The notes: generated by a model from the sequence alone, not told the origin. Positions 1-8,167 are shown, counted from the stretch's first letter. The stretch: DNA of 51,658 bases from Syntrophaceticus schinkii (GCF_000946815.1 NZ_CDRZ01000239.1:1-51658); one strand, 5' to 3'. Numbers and translations: made by a program.

Positions 1-396
1 GAAGGAATAAGTTATGTACGGGGATGTACCGCCCTCTTGGATGCTGTGGGTAAAACAATTCTGGATGTGGGCCACAGGTTATCAAGAACAAGTGAGGATG
101 AAAGGCCGGGCAAGGTTATATTCGTTATCACCACAGACGGTTTGGAAAATGCCAGTCGTGAATTTACCTATGAAAAAGTGAAAGGGCTGATTAAACACCA
201 GCAGGAGAAATATAACTGGGAGTTCATCTTCCTCGGCGCTAATATTGATGCTGCAAAAGAGGCAGACAGCATTGGGATCAGCATGGATAGCGCATATGAT
301 TTTGAAGCTTCACAATCCGGTGTAAAGGAAATGTACTGCCTGGCAAGTGAGGCAGTCACAGAAAGTAGAAGGAAAAGCAGCAAAAAGAAACAGTAA
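1..396 (+). CDS. von Willebrand factor A (vWA) domain protein, C-terminal part
   Basis: The frame is open from base 1, so the gene begins upstream of the window; an internal ATG at 37 is probably not the start. The first visible residues, RGCTALLDAVGKTI, match the conserved vWA segment (usually GGTAL.DA.) that supplies a metal-binding Thr of the MIDAS site. Next come FVITTDGLENAS, the strand and DG motif of vWA folds, and WEFIFLGANIDA, a late core strand. The tail is short and lysine-rich. vWA proteins of this kind are metal-dependent scaffolds, sometimes in stress or conflict gene clusters. The partner genes would lie upstream and are not visible, so no more specific role can be given. Confidence 0.8.
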   Translation, partial: EGISYVRGCTALLDAVGKTILDVGHRLSRTSEDERPGKVIFVITTDGLENASREFTYEKVKGLIKHQQEKYNWEFIFLGANIDAAKEADSIGISMDSAYDFEASQSGVKEMYCLASEAVTESRRKSSKKKQ

Positions 397-428
397 AACG
401 TAAATTGGCACCTCCATCTGTTATCCCT

Positions 429-456
429 AGCCCACCCCTTAAATGGTGGGCTTTCA
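429..456 (+). terminator. Intrinsic terminator-like hairpin after the vWA gene
   Basis: An 8-bp perfect stem, AGCCCACC (429-436) with GGTGGGCT (445-452), has an 8-base loop and a short T-rich tail. It lies 33 bases after the vWA stop. The T-run is weak, so efficiency is uncertain. Confidence 0.6.
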
Positions 457-491
457 TATTGCCCGAAACAAATGAACCTAAAATATCAATA

Positions 492-515
492 CGTATGCAA
501 TACAGTAGGGTATCT
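492..515. repeat. 24-bp direct repeat, copy 1 (partner at 10262-10285)
   Basis: Begins CGTATGCAATACAGTAGGG and ends GTATCT. The copy at 10262-10285 differs at one base (G/A). Both lie upstream of an accessory gene with a good ribosome site (the DUF6922-like gene here, the WYL regulator there), about 35-115 bases before the start. A shared promoter or regulator site, or a scrap of one mobile element, would both fit. Confidence 0.6.
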
Positions 516-627
516 TTTTATGAAAGAGTTAGTTCACTCAGCTTCAAAATACATCCTTCCAATAATCCCTTTAACAACTGCGGGGTTTTCATCCAAACAA
601 TCCGGTAATTAGAAATGGAGGGTGTTA

Positions 628-963
628 ATGAAGTTGCCAGATAGTTTTAAGCGACTATTTAGAAATTATAACTTCCGGAAAATAGATACAGATAAACACG
701 AAAAAATGATCATTAAAACAACACTGGTTCTTGGTACATGGGAGCAGATCTTGTGGCTTTTTGAATTCTACGGGAAGGGTAAAATCGGTGATGTTTTTCG
801 CGAGGACATAAATGGTTTGAGAGAATTGCCGGAACCGGTTGTTAATCTATGGGGGTTGTTATTCCTAGATGAGCAACAAAATGTTGATGCGATGGAACGA
901 CAAGAAGCCGAGAGCAAGCTGAAAAAATGGAGTTGTCGACGCCGGGTGCCGGTTGACTTTTAG
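628..963 (+). CDS. DUF6922-like small protein
   Basis: 111 residues from ATG 628. That start is preferred over the GTG at 622 because GGAGGG (617-622) then sits 5 bases upstream. The core (KTTLVLGTWEQILWLFEFYG, then an alternating helix region ending VVNLWGLLFLD) resembles the DUF6922 family as I remember it: small helical proteins often encoded beside nucleotidyltransferase or toxin-like genes. No catalytic residues are evident. The last 22 residues (about MERQEAESKLKKW to the end) overlap the antisense McrC-like remnant, so the natural C-terminus may have been replaced by a fusion into that scar. No toxin partner is adjacent. The function is unknown. Confidence 0.6.
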   Translation: MKLPDSFKRLFRNYNFRKIDTDKHEKMIIKTTLVLGTWEQILWLFEFYGKGKIGDVFREDINGLRELPEPVVNLWGLLFLDEQQNVDAMERQEAESKLKKWSCRRRVPVDF

Positions 964-1336
964 GTACCAAGTACCAAACTACCCTCTTGCTTGCAGATAC
1001 AGTTGAGTAGGCCAACACCTGCAGCAGGTCGCCGCGGTGACACTCTTGCAGTTCTTTGTCCAGGCCGGGCCATCCTTCACGGCTTAGTTCTTCCCAATGA
1101 TTTTTATACTTGGCGTCAAGATAATTGTTTCTTGCTCCCGTTCCAGGATAATGTCCGGTAGCAGATAGCTCTGTGAACCCAGGTACGGCGGGGACCACCC
1201 CGGCGGTGTAATGGTTTCTTGCTGGCGGCCGGTCTTGATGACTCTGGTTAATAGAAAATCATTGTCATAAAGTGGGTAAAACAATATTCGTTCACGAACA
1301 TTTGCAAACCTTGTTTGTTTGATTCCGATACTAATT
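842..1336 (-). pseudogene. Remnant of a McrC/DUF2357-like restriction nuclease, frameshifted and 5'-truncated
   Basis: Two overlapping minus-strand frames together spell a PD-(D/E)XK nuclease end. The upstream frame (about 1336 to 1118) reads FYPLYDNDFLLTRV and then SQSYLLPDIILEREQETII. The downstream frame (about 1120 to 842) continues LDAKYKNHWEEL and then DLLQVLAYSTVS. Joined, they give the expected D...(E)...DAKYK metal site and the DLLQ.LAY helix of McrC-type proteins. One base appears missing near 1119-1122 (ATCTTGAC where ATCCTTGAC would keep frame). No start codon exists upstream before the neighbouring gene's stop at 1335, so the N-terminal part is gone, as is any McrB-like GTPase. 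The extreme 3' end after about 970 no longer looks like the family. The family call rests on motif recognition. Confidence 0.6.
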
Positions 1337-2717
1337 ATGCCCTCACCGACAACCCCGATGCCTGTACTGCACAGGCGACTTCCCTCTTAAAAGCGGTATG
1401 CCGAGAATATTTATTCTTATATTTTTCGATAAAGCCCATACCATCCTGTTTTTCTCCTCTGTCAGCCAATGTCTCCGCCATCGCAACCAATAATCCCGCT
1501 GCTTTATGGTAGCTTCCCCGATGCTGGTTGCTGACGATTGCATCTACCCTTCGTCCTATTTCATCCCTGCACCACTTCAAATAAAACTCTTCTTGTTCAT
1601 TGTCTAGCTTTATATATTCCTTTTTAATAAAAGTGAAAACCTTGCGGTATTTTTCAATATACGCCTTGCTCATACCATAACCAATACCAATAGCCTCCTC
1701 CCACTGCGAATTCAACATCTTTGCATGCCTTCCCTCATCAGATAAAACCATCATCATAAAAGTGATCAAGAGAGGCTTGGGATTATCACCGGTACTCCAC
1801 CCCAGGGGGTCTTTACCCTTACACATATGAAATACCTTTTCATACCTTCCGCTTAACAACAGGGCATTGAAAAATACATTTACGGATACAGAGGATGATT
1901 GTTGCTCACTGTTCGGGTAGATGGTTACAGGCATCCTGTCTCTATAAAGCTCTGCTACCCTTTGTTCAACCTCATTCCTTACCTCATCAAAACAATCATT
2001 TTCAATGGCAACAATATATAAATCAAGCAAACATTGAATAGAAGGTCTGGAATAAAAGCATTCCCTGTATCCCTCCAGCCTCAATGCATTGTCATGCAAT
2101 TTCTCACCTATCCGTGAAATCGCTTCTGCTACTTCAGCCCGTACCTTAAAATCCCGGGGAATCCTGGACAACCCCTCTCTCGCAACTTGAATAACCGAAT
2201 CTGTATCTCCGTTCTTCTCCAAAGCTGTAATCCAGTCAACATATGCTTTCGGGTATTTGTCCGCGTATTGTCTTGCAAATTCTGAAATGGCGGGAACACC
2301 ACCCTCTAAAGCAATAGCTTCCCTGAGCAGTTCACTGTCGATCATCGGACTTTGGTTTTTCAGAAAACCGATCAGGTCCGCCAGGAAAATATCAAAATCC
2401 GGCAACAAAGTATCCGCTGCATCTACTATGTTTTTTAATGTGACATCTCCGAACAGATCCCTGTATCTCTTTATCGATTCATACAACAAGGCCAGACGCT
2501 CCGTGGGAGCGGAGTTCATATAGATAGACATTAGAAACAGCACAACCTGCTCATCTATATCAACTTTGAGCATATTAACACAGTCTGGGTCTCCAGGAAG
2601 ATGCCCGGGCTCCTCTCCCAATTCCAAGACATCAAACAACCTTTGATAGACCTCTGCCGAAATCTTATATTCGCCTTGAAATAATAGACTTCTGGCTTGA
2701 AGAAAAAACTCATCCAT
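1335..2717 (-). pseudogene. Hypothetical repeat-rich protein, main (C-terminal) fragment of a broken gene
   Basis: 460 residues of helical, TPR-like character (e.g. AVYQRLFDVLELGEEPGH, then many leucine-rich helix pairs), ending SRHTAFKREV. I do not recognise a named family with certainty; the tail resembles proteins that accompany SWIM zinc fingers. The ATG at 2717 is not the natural start. Reading upstream in the same frame gives WDEEIYEERDWGDES, a TGA (2727-2729) where TGG/Trp would be expected, then AEEMDEFF. The frame before that lies +1 away in the fragment at 2767-3048. The gene therefore carries one frameshift and one in-frame stop. It lies tail-to-head with the McrC-like remnant, which starts next to its stop. 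Confidence 0.65.
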
Positions 2718-2766
2718 TTCCTCTGCTCAGCTTTCATCGCCCCAATCTCTTTCTTCATAGATTTCC

Positions 2767-3048
2767 TCATCCCACCCCCATCCCATCGCAATATTCTCCA
2801 TTTTCCACTCTCTGCGCAAATTCCTCTATCTCATCAATCAGCGTTTCTATATCAGATGCTACATCATTGTCTTGCCTCAGGCATATTAATTTATACAAAA
2901 ACTCTTGTCTCCCTGAAGGTGTTTCCTCACTGGCCCAATTCAAAATCATACTTCTAAGATCCTCTGCCGAAAGGTTTTTTAAACGTTTCTTTACCTCTTC
3001 CATGAATTCCCTATAACTTAAACTTGTCATATTTTTCTCATCTCCCAT
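2767..3048 (-). pseudogene. N-terminal fragment of the same broken hypothetical gene
   Basis: 93 residues, starting MGDEKNMTSLSYREFMEEV. The helical, acidic sequence ends LIDEIEEFAQRVENGEYCDG, after which the frame slips. The correct continuation, WGWDEEIYEERDWGDES, is in the +1 frame and leads into the fragment ending at 1335. One surplus G in GGG (complement of 2782-2784) accounts for the slip. Initiation could be at the ATG at 3048 or at MTSL (3030). An AGAT-rich rather than a strong Shine-Dalgarno sequence precedes them. Function unknown. Confidence 0.6.
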
Positions 3049-3053
3049 GATTT

Positions 3054-3100
3054 AAGGTACCGGTTACAACCCGACCCATCCGAATTTTGTCGAATAACAA
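3054..3100 (+). repeat. Dispersed palindromic repeat R1 (GGTACCGGTTAC family)
   Basis: Contains AAGGTACCGGTTACAACCCG, then a diverged spacer, then TTTTGTCGAATAACAA. It is the most diverged forward copy; R2 (5563), R5 (10113) and the inverted R3 (6098) and R4 (7365) are the relatives. It lies between the broken hypothetical gene and the TOTE remnant. Confidence 0.65.
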
Positions 3101-3158
3101 TGAACGGGACAACTAGCTAGTATCCGGCCAACCTGTGTATTGAATAATAAAATAGAAG

Positions 3159-3925
3159 CTAAAACAACACCCTGTTTAACACCAAACCATGCTTCCGCAC
3201 CTCATCATATTCTTTAACCTGATACCCCAGTGCGCTGTATCCTTTCATCCTTTTTTCATACATCCTCATCAGCACAGGAACATTAATATCAACATAATCG
3301 AACACCTCAACAAACTTCTTGTTGGTGTGCAATCTATGAATGCGCCCGGCATACTGCTGCAGGGTACCACGCCAGGATATGGGAAAAGCTAGAAAGAGGG
3401 TGTCTAATCTGGCATCGTCAAATCCTTCACCGATAAAGCGGCCAGTGGCAATAATTAACCGCTCCTCATCATCTGATATTGATGCCATCTGCAACCTCAA
3501 ATCTTGACGCTGTTTTTTGCCCATGCCTCCCCGAAAAACAAGAATATTACGGGAAAATCCCTGCAGTCGATCTGCAAAATACTCCAGATGCTCAGTGCGC
3601 TCAGTCAAAAACAGCGGAGAGCGACCGCGCTCTAAGGACATCAAAATATCATCAAAAATTAAGTCGTTGCGACTTTCATCTTTTATTAATGCCGTATAGA
3701 TCTCCTGAATTCCTTTCTTTTGCGCATCCTCTGTAACCACAAAATTTGTATACCGTGGGTAGATTACATGTTCGAAGGGGCGCAGAGCAGCTTGCTTCTT
3801 TGGATTGACCCGAAACCGAATAGGGCCGCACTGCATTGTAATTATAGGATGATGTCCATCTTTGCGTACAGGTGTAGCTGTTAAACCGAAAACATACCTG
3901 GCTTTAACTTTAGAATTCAGGATTC
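3159..3925 (-). pseudogene. TOTE-type helicase, C-terminal fragment (second RecA domain only)
   Basis: From about 3925 downward the frame reads NSKVKARYVFGLTATPVRKDG, helicase motif III (LTATP), then MQCGPIRFRV. Next come PLFLTERTEHLEYFADRL (motif IV region), LIIATGRFIGEGFDD (motif V) and QQYAGRIHRLH (motif VI). The end, GYSALGYQVKEYDE, looks natural. Walker A and the DExH box, which should precede LTATP by well over 100 residues, are absent, and the reading frame is shifted relative to the primase half upstream. An internal deletion has therefore fused the two halves and removed the ATP-binding core. The ATG at 3836 is only an internal methionine. The protein could not hydrolyse ATP as it stands. 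Confidence 0.75.
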
Positions 3926-5058
3926 TGGAATGCAGCTAAGCGCATTAAACGGTTTAGAAAGGCTGATGGCAGACTGTCTTTTTCTATATAAATTAAGTTG
4001 CTTTGGACAACTCTTACCACAAAAGGTAAGGGACACTGTATGTTTTTTTCAGGGATTCGTTTGGAAGGCGGTAATTCCCAGGGAGCGCTGTTATTTACTT
4101 CGTCTTCTGTGCTATTTCTCACACAGAGAACACCTCCATTGTGAGAAGCGTCCCGGACAATTGCTTCAACCTCACTAAATTGCATTTTTCTCAAAGTGGA
4201 GAGAAAAAACCACTGGTCAGGATAGAGCTCAAATTCTTCATTAAGAAAAACGCTGTTGTTTTTGTTACGTGGTACCCGCTGCAGTGGCAAGGCAATTAGG
4301 TTGCCAAATCCCCCTTTGGGAAGTGTGTTTTGGTTGGGAAAAATGCGATCATAGGAATCAAGGCCAATCTGGTGCCGATGTTCCATAGTACGTGTCAGGA
4401 TATAGGTACCAAGGTTTCGCACAAGTGAAGCGGGAATGGGCTTTTCAAAGAAGACCCAGACATGAGCGCCATTTCCGGAGCGAGAGCGCTCAAGTGCAGC
4501 GGGTATCTGCATCTCGCCACAGGTTTCTAAAAAAGCAGCAGCATCATCCTGCCAGGACTTCTTATCAAAATCCAAGGCCAGAAACCAGCAGGTTTCATCC
4601 TGCAGTAATGGATAAATACCAGCTGTATGCCTCCCAGCCAGATGATCAAAGATTACCTGGTCGGTTACCGATAGGAGTTCCCTGTATTCACAGGCATTGC
4701 ATTTAATCTCCGGTTTTCTGCAAACAGGCTTTGTCCACTCGTTACGACAAGCCGGAGCATAGCCTGACCTACCACCTCTTCCCTCCCAGCGGACAGCGTA
4801 AACATCTTCCCTACCGCGAAAAAGGCTGCGGAACAGAGCAACTTTTTCTGAAGGAGTGGAACCATTTGTAACAACATTGCTCATCCCTGCGACATTGGTG
4901 TGTTCAACAAACATAATGTTGTCTTTTTCTAGGTGGTCCTCACGGGAAGATTCACATAAAAGTGCCCTGAGGCTTGCATTTTCCTTACGCAAACTAGCAC
5001 ACTCGGCTAGAGCTTTTTCAAGTTGTTTTTTTAGCCTTTTATATCCTTCATCACTCAT
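3910..5058 (-). pseudogene. TOTE conflict-system archaeo-eukaryotic primase domain, N-terminal fragment
   Basis: Start taken at ATG 5058 (MSDEGYKRLKKQ), which has AAGG about 12 bases upstream; an ATG at 5085 is in frame. A coiled coil (about residues 5-40) precedes the primase region SEKVALFRSLFRGREDVYA, a Cys-rich patch (CRNEW, CRKPEIKCNACEYR), the acidic site CWFLALDFDKK and the HxW motif SGNGAHVWVFF. LPKGGFGNLIALPLQ follows. These match the AEP-TOTE family, which normally continues into a superfamily 2 helicase in the same polypeptide. Here the frame ends at LAAFQNPEF, the natural junction region, and the helicase resumes about 170 residues too late and out of frame. TOTE proteins are predicted nucleic-acid-targeting conflict effectors; this one is inactivated. 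Confidence 0.8.
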
Positions 5059-5235
5059 TCCAATCAACCTTCTTAAAGTAATCATGCATTTTTTTGTGCC
5101 AGTACGACTGTTTTGGAACTTCCTAATAACGTTATTGGACGCAAGAAGAAATAATCCTCTCTCTCAACCATAAAAACAGACAGGCCGCCTGGCTGGCACT
5201 AATCCCCTAAGCGGCCTAAACATTAATATCCTACT

Positions 5236-5461
5236 TTCATCCACTACCACCTTAGCAAATTCGGTGCTACAGGATGATCGTGGTTTGAGTTTGTGGTGGC
5301 ACGAGTCTTTCGTCTAGCCTACAAGCCCTTGTTCGGCCATTTTTCGGCTGATTCTCTGACGGCTAACTACTATCCCCTCAGCCTCTAATTGTTTCTTAAC
5401 CCGACGTGTGCCATACGTTTTACGGCTCTTCTGAAAGCTCCGCTTAATCTTCTGCCCCAGG
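5236..5461 (-). pseudogene. IS3-family transposase (OrfB) remnant
   Basis: On the minus strand the stretch 5461-5318 translates as the HTH_21 region of IS3/IS150-type OrfB, including KTYGTRRVKKQLEAEGIVVS and then RQRISRKMAEQGLV. A TAG follows. The next frame (about 5312-5250) resumes with TTNSNHDHPVAPNLL, the segment that precedes the catalytic core, and then degenerates. No DDE residues remain. Both frameshift and stop are visible, and neither end of the insertion sequence could be identified. It is a scar showing that the TOTE region was a landing site for mobile DNA. Confidence 0.8.
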
Positions 5462-5538
5462 TGCCGTACCTATAGTGCGTAAGGCATTTTACCATAAAAT
5501 TATCAACACAATGAATAAACTCTAGCCCCTAGTAAGCT

Positions 5539-5560
5539 CGGGGAGAAAAGCATCTCCCCG
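5539..5560. other. Perfect 8-bp hairpin next to repeat R2
   Basis: CGGGGAGA (5539-5546), loop AAAGCA, TCTCCCCG (5553-5560). There is no T-run on either side, so it is not a convincing terminator. It abuts the palindromic repeat at 5563 and may belong to the same element. Confidence 0.5.
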
Positions 5561-5562
5561 AA

Positions 5563-5597
5563 CAAAGGTACCGGTTACCACCCGACATTTGTCAAAT
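5563..5597 (+). repeat. Dispersed palindromic repeat R2
   Basis: Reads CAAAGGTACCGGTTACCACC, then CGACATTTGTC. It faces the inverted copy R3 at 6098-6130, and the two could be the terminal inverted repeats of a 568-bp non-autonomous element (5563-6130). Confidence 0.7.
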
Positions 5598-6097
5598 ATG
5601 ATCGAATTGCTTAATCTTCAATGATTACCTATTAAGTACCTTCACCTGCCCTATCGTCCCAAGCTAATCACTGACTTCGCTATAGCGAGGGTAACAAATA
5701 TCTTCTTTATCCCATAGCCTGAAGAATCTTACGATACAGTAAACTACGGGGGTGCAGTAGGCTGTTTTGCTTTGGTTCCTTGGACTTTTCAATAATAAAT
5801 AGAATTTCATCCAGCAGCTTCTGCCTGAGGACATTTCAGCTATGCACTTAACGCCATTTCCAACACAGGACAAATCTCCTCAGGGTTAAGCCCCATGGGT
5901 ACGGCGGTAAGAATAAGATCGACCCGGCGCCGAGGTACGTTGGCCTGCAAGTAAACGCACGATGAAAAGAGTTCCCATCAGGACACTGGATGTTTTGCGA
6001 TGGCATCAGGAACACTCAACCCGGAAGGTACCATGGCCACTAGGCAGATGAACAGTGATCCAGGAACTGTTTTGAATTGACGATCGGACGATCACTT
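5598..6097. other. Gene-poor segment between repeats R2 and R3
   Basis: No intact gene. On the minus strand 5955-5844 reads as a conserved-looking but unrecognised fragment (PRRRVDLILTAVPMGLNPEE, then ICPVLEMALSA and a stop), with no start codon and stops on both sides. At 5873-5664 a weak frame ends DICYPRYSEVSD. It is probably debris of a mobile element. Confidence 0.4.
5618..5692. repeat. Direct repeat of about 65-75 bp, copy 1 (partner at 7458-7522)
   Basis: Shares TCAATGATTACCT, then after a small indel CCTATCGTCCCAAGCTAATC and a further stretch through TATAGCGAGGGTA with the copy at 7458-7522. The copies differ by a short insertion and two or three substitutions. Each lies within about 60 bases of a palindromic repeat (R2 or R4), so both probably derive from the same element family. 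Confidence 0.65.
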
Positions 6098-6130
6098 TCG
6101 ACAAAATGCGGGGGGTAAATGGTACCTTTG
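6098..6130 (-). repeat. Dispersed palindromic repeat R3 (inverted)
   Basis: Reads TTCGACAAAATGCGGGGGG, then TAAATGGTACCTTTG, the reverse complement of the R2-type repeat with several substitutions. It ends just upstream of the brnT promoter. Confidence 0.6.
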
Positions 6131-6146
6131 CCCTGATTAAAATGTA

Positions 6147-6175
6147 TTGACAATGTAAATACAGGAAGCTATATT
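6147..6175 (+). promoter_or_regulatory. Consensus sigma-A promoter of brnT-brnA
   Basis: TTGACA (6147-6152), 17-base spacer, TATATT (6170-6175). Transcription would start near 6182, only about 10 bases before the TTG start at 6193. BrnA-type antitoxins usually repress such a promoter. Confidence 0.75.
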
Positions 6176-6192
6176 AATGTTAGGTGAAGGTA

Positions 6193-6465
6193 TTGAAAAT
6201 TAAGCGTTTTGACTGGGATAATACAAATATAGAGCATATAGCCAGACATAATGTTACGCCTGATGAGGCGGAAGAAGCGTTTATTGATGCTTTGTTTCGC
6301 AAGGGCAGGGATAGACGGTTGCTAGTATACGGTGTGACAGATGCAGGACGATATCTATTAGTAGTAGTCATATTAAAACCCGACGGTGTTGCCCGTGTAA
6401 TCACAGCACGAGATATGAGCCGTTCGGAAAGACGTTATTATCTACGGGAAAAGGGGGTATGGTAA
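6193..6465 (+). CDS. brnT: BrnT-like type II toxin (ribonuclease)
   Basis: 90 residues from TTG 6193: MKIKRFDWDNTNIEHIARHNVTPDEAEEAF, the usual N-terminus of BrnT. AGGTGAAGG (6182-6190) is a good ribosome site for that TTG. A GTG at 6184 would add three residues but would lie on the promoter's start point. BrnT toxins are RelE-fold ribonucleases that stop translation; the WD..N..HI.RH motif and the RYLLVVVILKPDGVARVITARDM core are as expected. The length matches the family. It precedes and overlaps brnA by seven bases, so the pair should be translationally coupled and autoregulated. Both genes are intact, unlike most neighbours. Confidence 0.85.
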   Translation: MKIKRFDWDNTNIEHIARHNVTPDEAEEAFIDALFRKGRDRRLLVYGVTDAGRYLLVVVILKPDGVARVITARDMSRSERRYYLREKGVW

Positions 6466-6755
6466 ATATGACCAAAAAGGTGCCTGAGTTTAGAACCGAG
6501 GAAGAAGAAGCCCGTTTTTGGGATGAACACGACAGCACAGAGTTTATTGATGATTTTGAGCCTGTAGAAATAGAACTTTCGCCGGAATTGAGGGATGAGA
6601 TTATAAGTAAAAGGGAACTTAAAAAATCGGTCACATTGCGTTTGGAACCTAGCCAGATCAAGGCCGTAAAAAAAATCGCTGCTAAAAAGGGGCTGCCGTA
6701 TCAGACTTTGATCCGTTTATGGATTGCAGAAAAAATCAGGAACGAATTTATGTAA
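6459..6755 (+). CDS. brnA: BrnA-like / CopG-family antitoxin
   Basis: 98 residues from ATG 6459, or 95 from ATG 6468 (MTKKVPEFRTEEEEARFW), which has a GGGGG run about 10 bases upstream. The N-terminal half (EEEARFWDEHDSTEFIDDF) is the toxin-binding region typical of CopG_antitoxin proteins. The C-terminal half (KSVTLRLEPSQIKAVKKIAAKKGLPYQTLIRLWI) is a ribbon-helix-helix DNA-binding domain. It should neutralise the BrnT encoded immediately upstream and repress the promoter at 6147-6175. The overlap with brnT fits coupled expression. Confidence 0.85.
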   Translation: MVNMTKKVPEFRTEEEEARFWDEHDSTEFIDDFEPVEIELSPELRDEIISKRELKKSVTLRLEPSQIKAVKKIAAKKGLPYQTLIRLWIAEKIRNEFM

Positions 6756-6850
6756 GGAACAAACCAGCCTGACTTTTTCCTGGAATGTTTCCTCAGGTGA
6801 GATGCTTTCAATAATCAATTATTAAGTTAAATTTTTTTGTAGTTGATAGT

Positions 6851-7156
6851 TCATCCATCATATTCCCGACGCATTCGTTCTGCAACGCTCTGTGCAGACA
6901 CAACTCTACCGGTAGCTAAATCTGCAAGCCCTTTTTCAATTTCTTCATTAAACTGCTCCGTTGTCAAATCACCATATACAAGTGGCTTATTTCCCGAAAC
7001 TTTAACATCAAAGGGAAGTCCATTTTGCTGAACAACTTGACGCAGGAAAATATTAATGGCATTTGACATAGAAATACCGAGTTTGTCTAATACCATTTCA
7101 GCTTGCTTCTTTATTTCCGGCTCAACACGAGCAAACACATTTGATGTTTTTGCCAT
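6851..7156 (-). CDS. RelB/DinJ-family antitoxin, apparently orphan
   Basis: 101 residues from ATG 7156 (MAKTSNVFARVEPEIKKQAE). AAGGAGG lies 8 bases upstream; the ATG at 7162 would be only 2 bases from it. The sequence is typical of RelB/DinJ: a ribbon-helix-helix N-terminus (VFARVEPEIKKQAEMVLDKLGISMSNAINIFLRQ), then GLPFDVK and a toxin-wrapping C-terminal helix. In intact modules the YafQ/RelE-type toxin follows directly. Here the next 95 bases contain no gene and the brnA gene then converges. The toxin has been lost or lies elsewhere. A sigma-A promoter is present at 7181-7208. Confidence 0.85.
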   Translation of the reverse strand: MAKTSNVFARVEPEIKKQAEMVLDKLGISMSNAINIFLRQVVQQNGLPFDVKVSGNKPLVYGDLTTEQFNEEIEKGLADLATGRVVSAQSVAERMRREYDG

Positions 7157-7180
7157 AAACATCGCCTCCTTGATACCTAT

Positions 7181-7208
7181 ATCATAGCAATTGTATTGCG
7201 ATATGCAA
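7181..7208 (-). promoter_or_regulatory. Promoter of the RelB/DinJ gene
   Basis: On the minus strand TTGCAT (7208-7203), 16-base spacer, TATGAT (7186-7181). The spacer holds GCAATACAATTGC, an imperfect palindrome that could be the autorepression site. Confidence 0.6.
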
Positions 7209-7364
7209 GCTAAATATAAAGAGTACCGGTAGGATGATAAGACTAACAGGATTTAGCAAAAGTGCAATATTAGCAGTAAATATTAAAGAGTGAGGACCGA
7301 TTACCTGTCAGCCGCGTGAACCTGTGGGATTGGGGTTTCTTGTTAGACACTAGTTTATTTATTG

Positions 7365-7408
7365 TTCGTTAATATTCGACAAAAGTCGGGTGGTAACCGG
7401 TACCTTTG
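7365..7408 (-). repeat. Dispersed palindromic repeat R4 (inverted)
   Basis: Reads GTTCGTTAATATTCGACAAA, then AGTCGGGTGGTAACCGGTAC and CTTTG. Its CGAC-TTTT-GTCG hairpin (minus-strand view) is perfect. Confidence 0.75.
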
Positions 7409-7457
7409 CGCACAGTGGCAGAGGATAAAGATAAACAGCGATATCAATATCGCCAAT

Positions 7458-7522
7458 CAATGATTACCTCACCTACCCTATCCGTCCCAAGCTAATCACT
7501 GACTTCGTTATAGCGAGGGTAC
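7458..7522. repeat. Direct repeat, copy 2 (partner at 5618-5692)
   Basis: Matches copy 1 through CCCAAGCTAATCACTGACTT and the TATAGCGAGGGTA end. The rest of 7209-7660 shows no gene; an 8-mer AGAGGTACCTCT palindrome lies at 7565-7576. Confidence 0.65.
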
Positions 7523-7660
7523 TTGGAGCATTTCCACCTATGGAGCGATTCGTTGTAGGAAAGAGGTACCTCTATAAACCAATAGGATGACCTTTATTCT
7601 TTGTAAAGCCAACAACCTACATTAGTTAGGCAAGGTGGAAAATTCGATGACAATTTTAAA

Positions 7661-8167
7661 TCACAATATTTTTAATAATATAAAGCCAACCAAAATAACC
7701 ACTAAGATGATGAGGAATATATTATTTATACTTTTTTTCATACTGTTAATCGAATCAATAACACTTTGGTGCTCATCTTTTCTTTTTGCATCATATTGCT
7801 GTAGTGTCTCGCCGCTGCTTTGAAGCAACTCCTGCTGTTGTTCATGGTATTGCTGCAGCTTTTCGTCGCTGTTTTGAAACAACTCAAGTAGATGTGTATG
7901 ATGCTGCTGCAACTGCTCTCCGGTGCTCTGGAATTGATCCAAGAGGCGTATATATTCCTTTTCCCTTTTCTCACCGTACTGCCGCAGTTGCTCCGCGGTG
8001 TTTTGAAGCTCTTCCAACAAACGCGTATACTCATTTTTCCTTTCCAGGTCGTTCTGTTCCAGTTTTTCGCTTGTACTTTTAAGCGTCTCTATCAACGCAT
8101 TGGAATTCACAATATTACCTTTAAATTTTTCAATCTCCTGTATCAAATCTTCAATATCATTAAACAT
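7661..8167 (-). CDS. Coiled-coil protein with C-terminal membrane anchor, helicase-linked
   Basis: 168 residues from ATG 8167 (MFNDIEDLIQEIEKF). This start overlaps the helicase stop by 8 bases (ATGTTTAATGA), the arrangement of a coupled second gene; a longer frame from 8194 would overlap further. Residues about 25-145 are a glutamine-rich coiled coil built of roughly 24-residue repeats (LLEELQNTAEQLRQY, LLDQFQSTGEQLQQH, LLELFQNSDEKLQQY, LLQSSGETLQQY). The last 20 residues (IFLIILVVILVGFILLKIL) form one membrane helix with the tail inside or outside undetermined. I know no named family. Coupling to a RecQ-like helicase suggests a membrane tether or sensor in a defence-type pair, which is inference. 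Confidence 0.7.
   Translation of the reverse strand: MFNDIEDLIQEIEKFKGNIVNSNALIETLKSTSEKLEQNDLERKNEYTRLLEELQNTAEQLRQYGEKREKEYIRLLDQFQSTGEQLQQHHTHLLELFQNSDEKLQQYHEQQQELLQSSGETLQQYDAKRKDEHQSVIDSINSMKKSINNIFLIILVVILVGFILLKIL

Noticed and set aside
5598-6097. Small genes in the R2-R3 interval
   Set aside because: The best stretches lack starts and are interrupted by stops; recorded only as debris.
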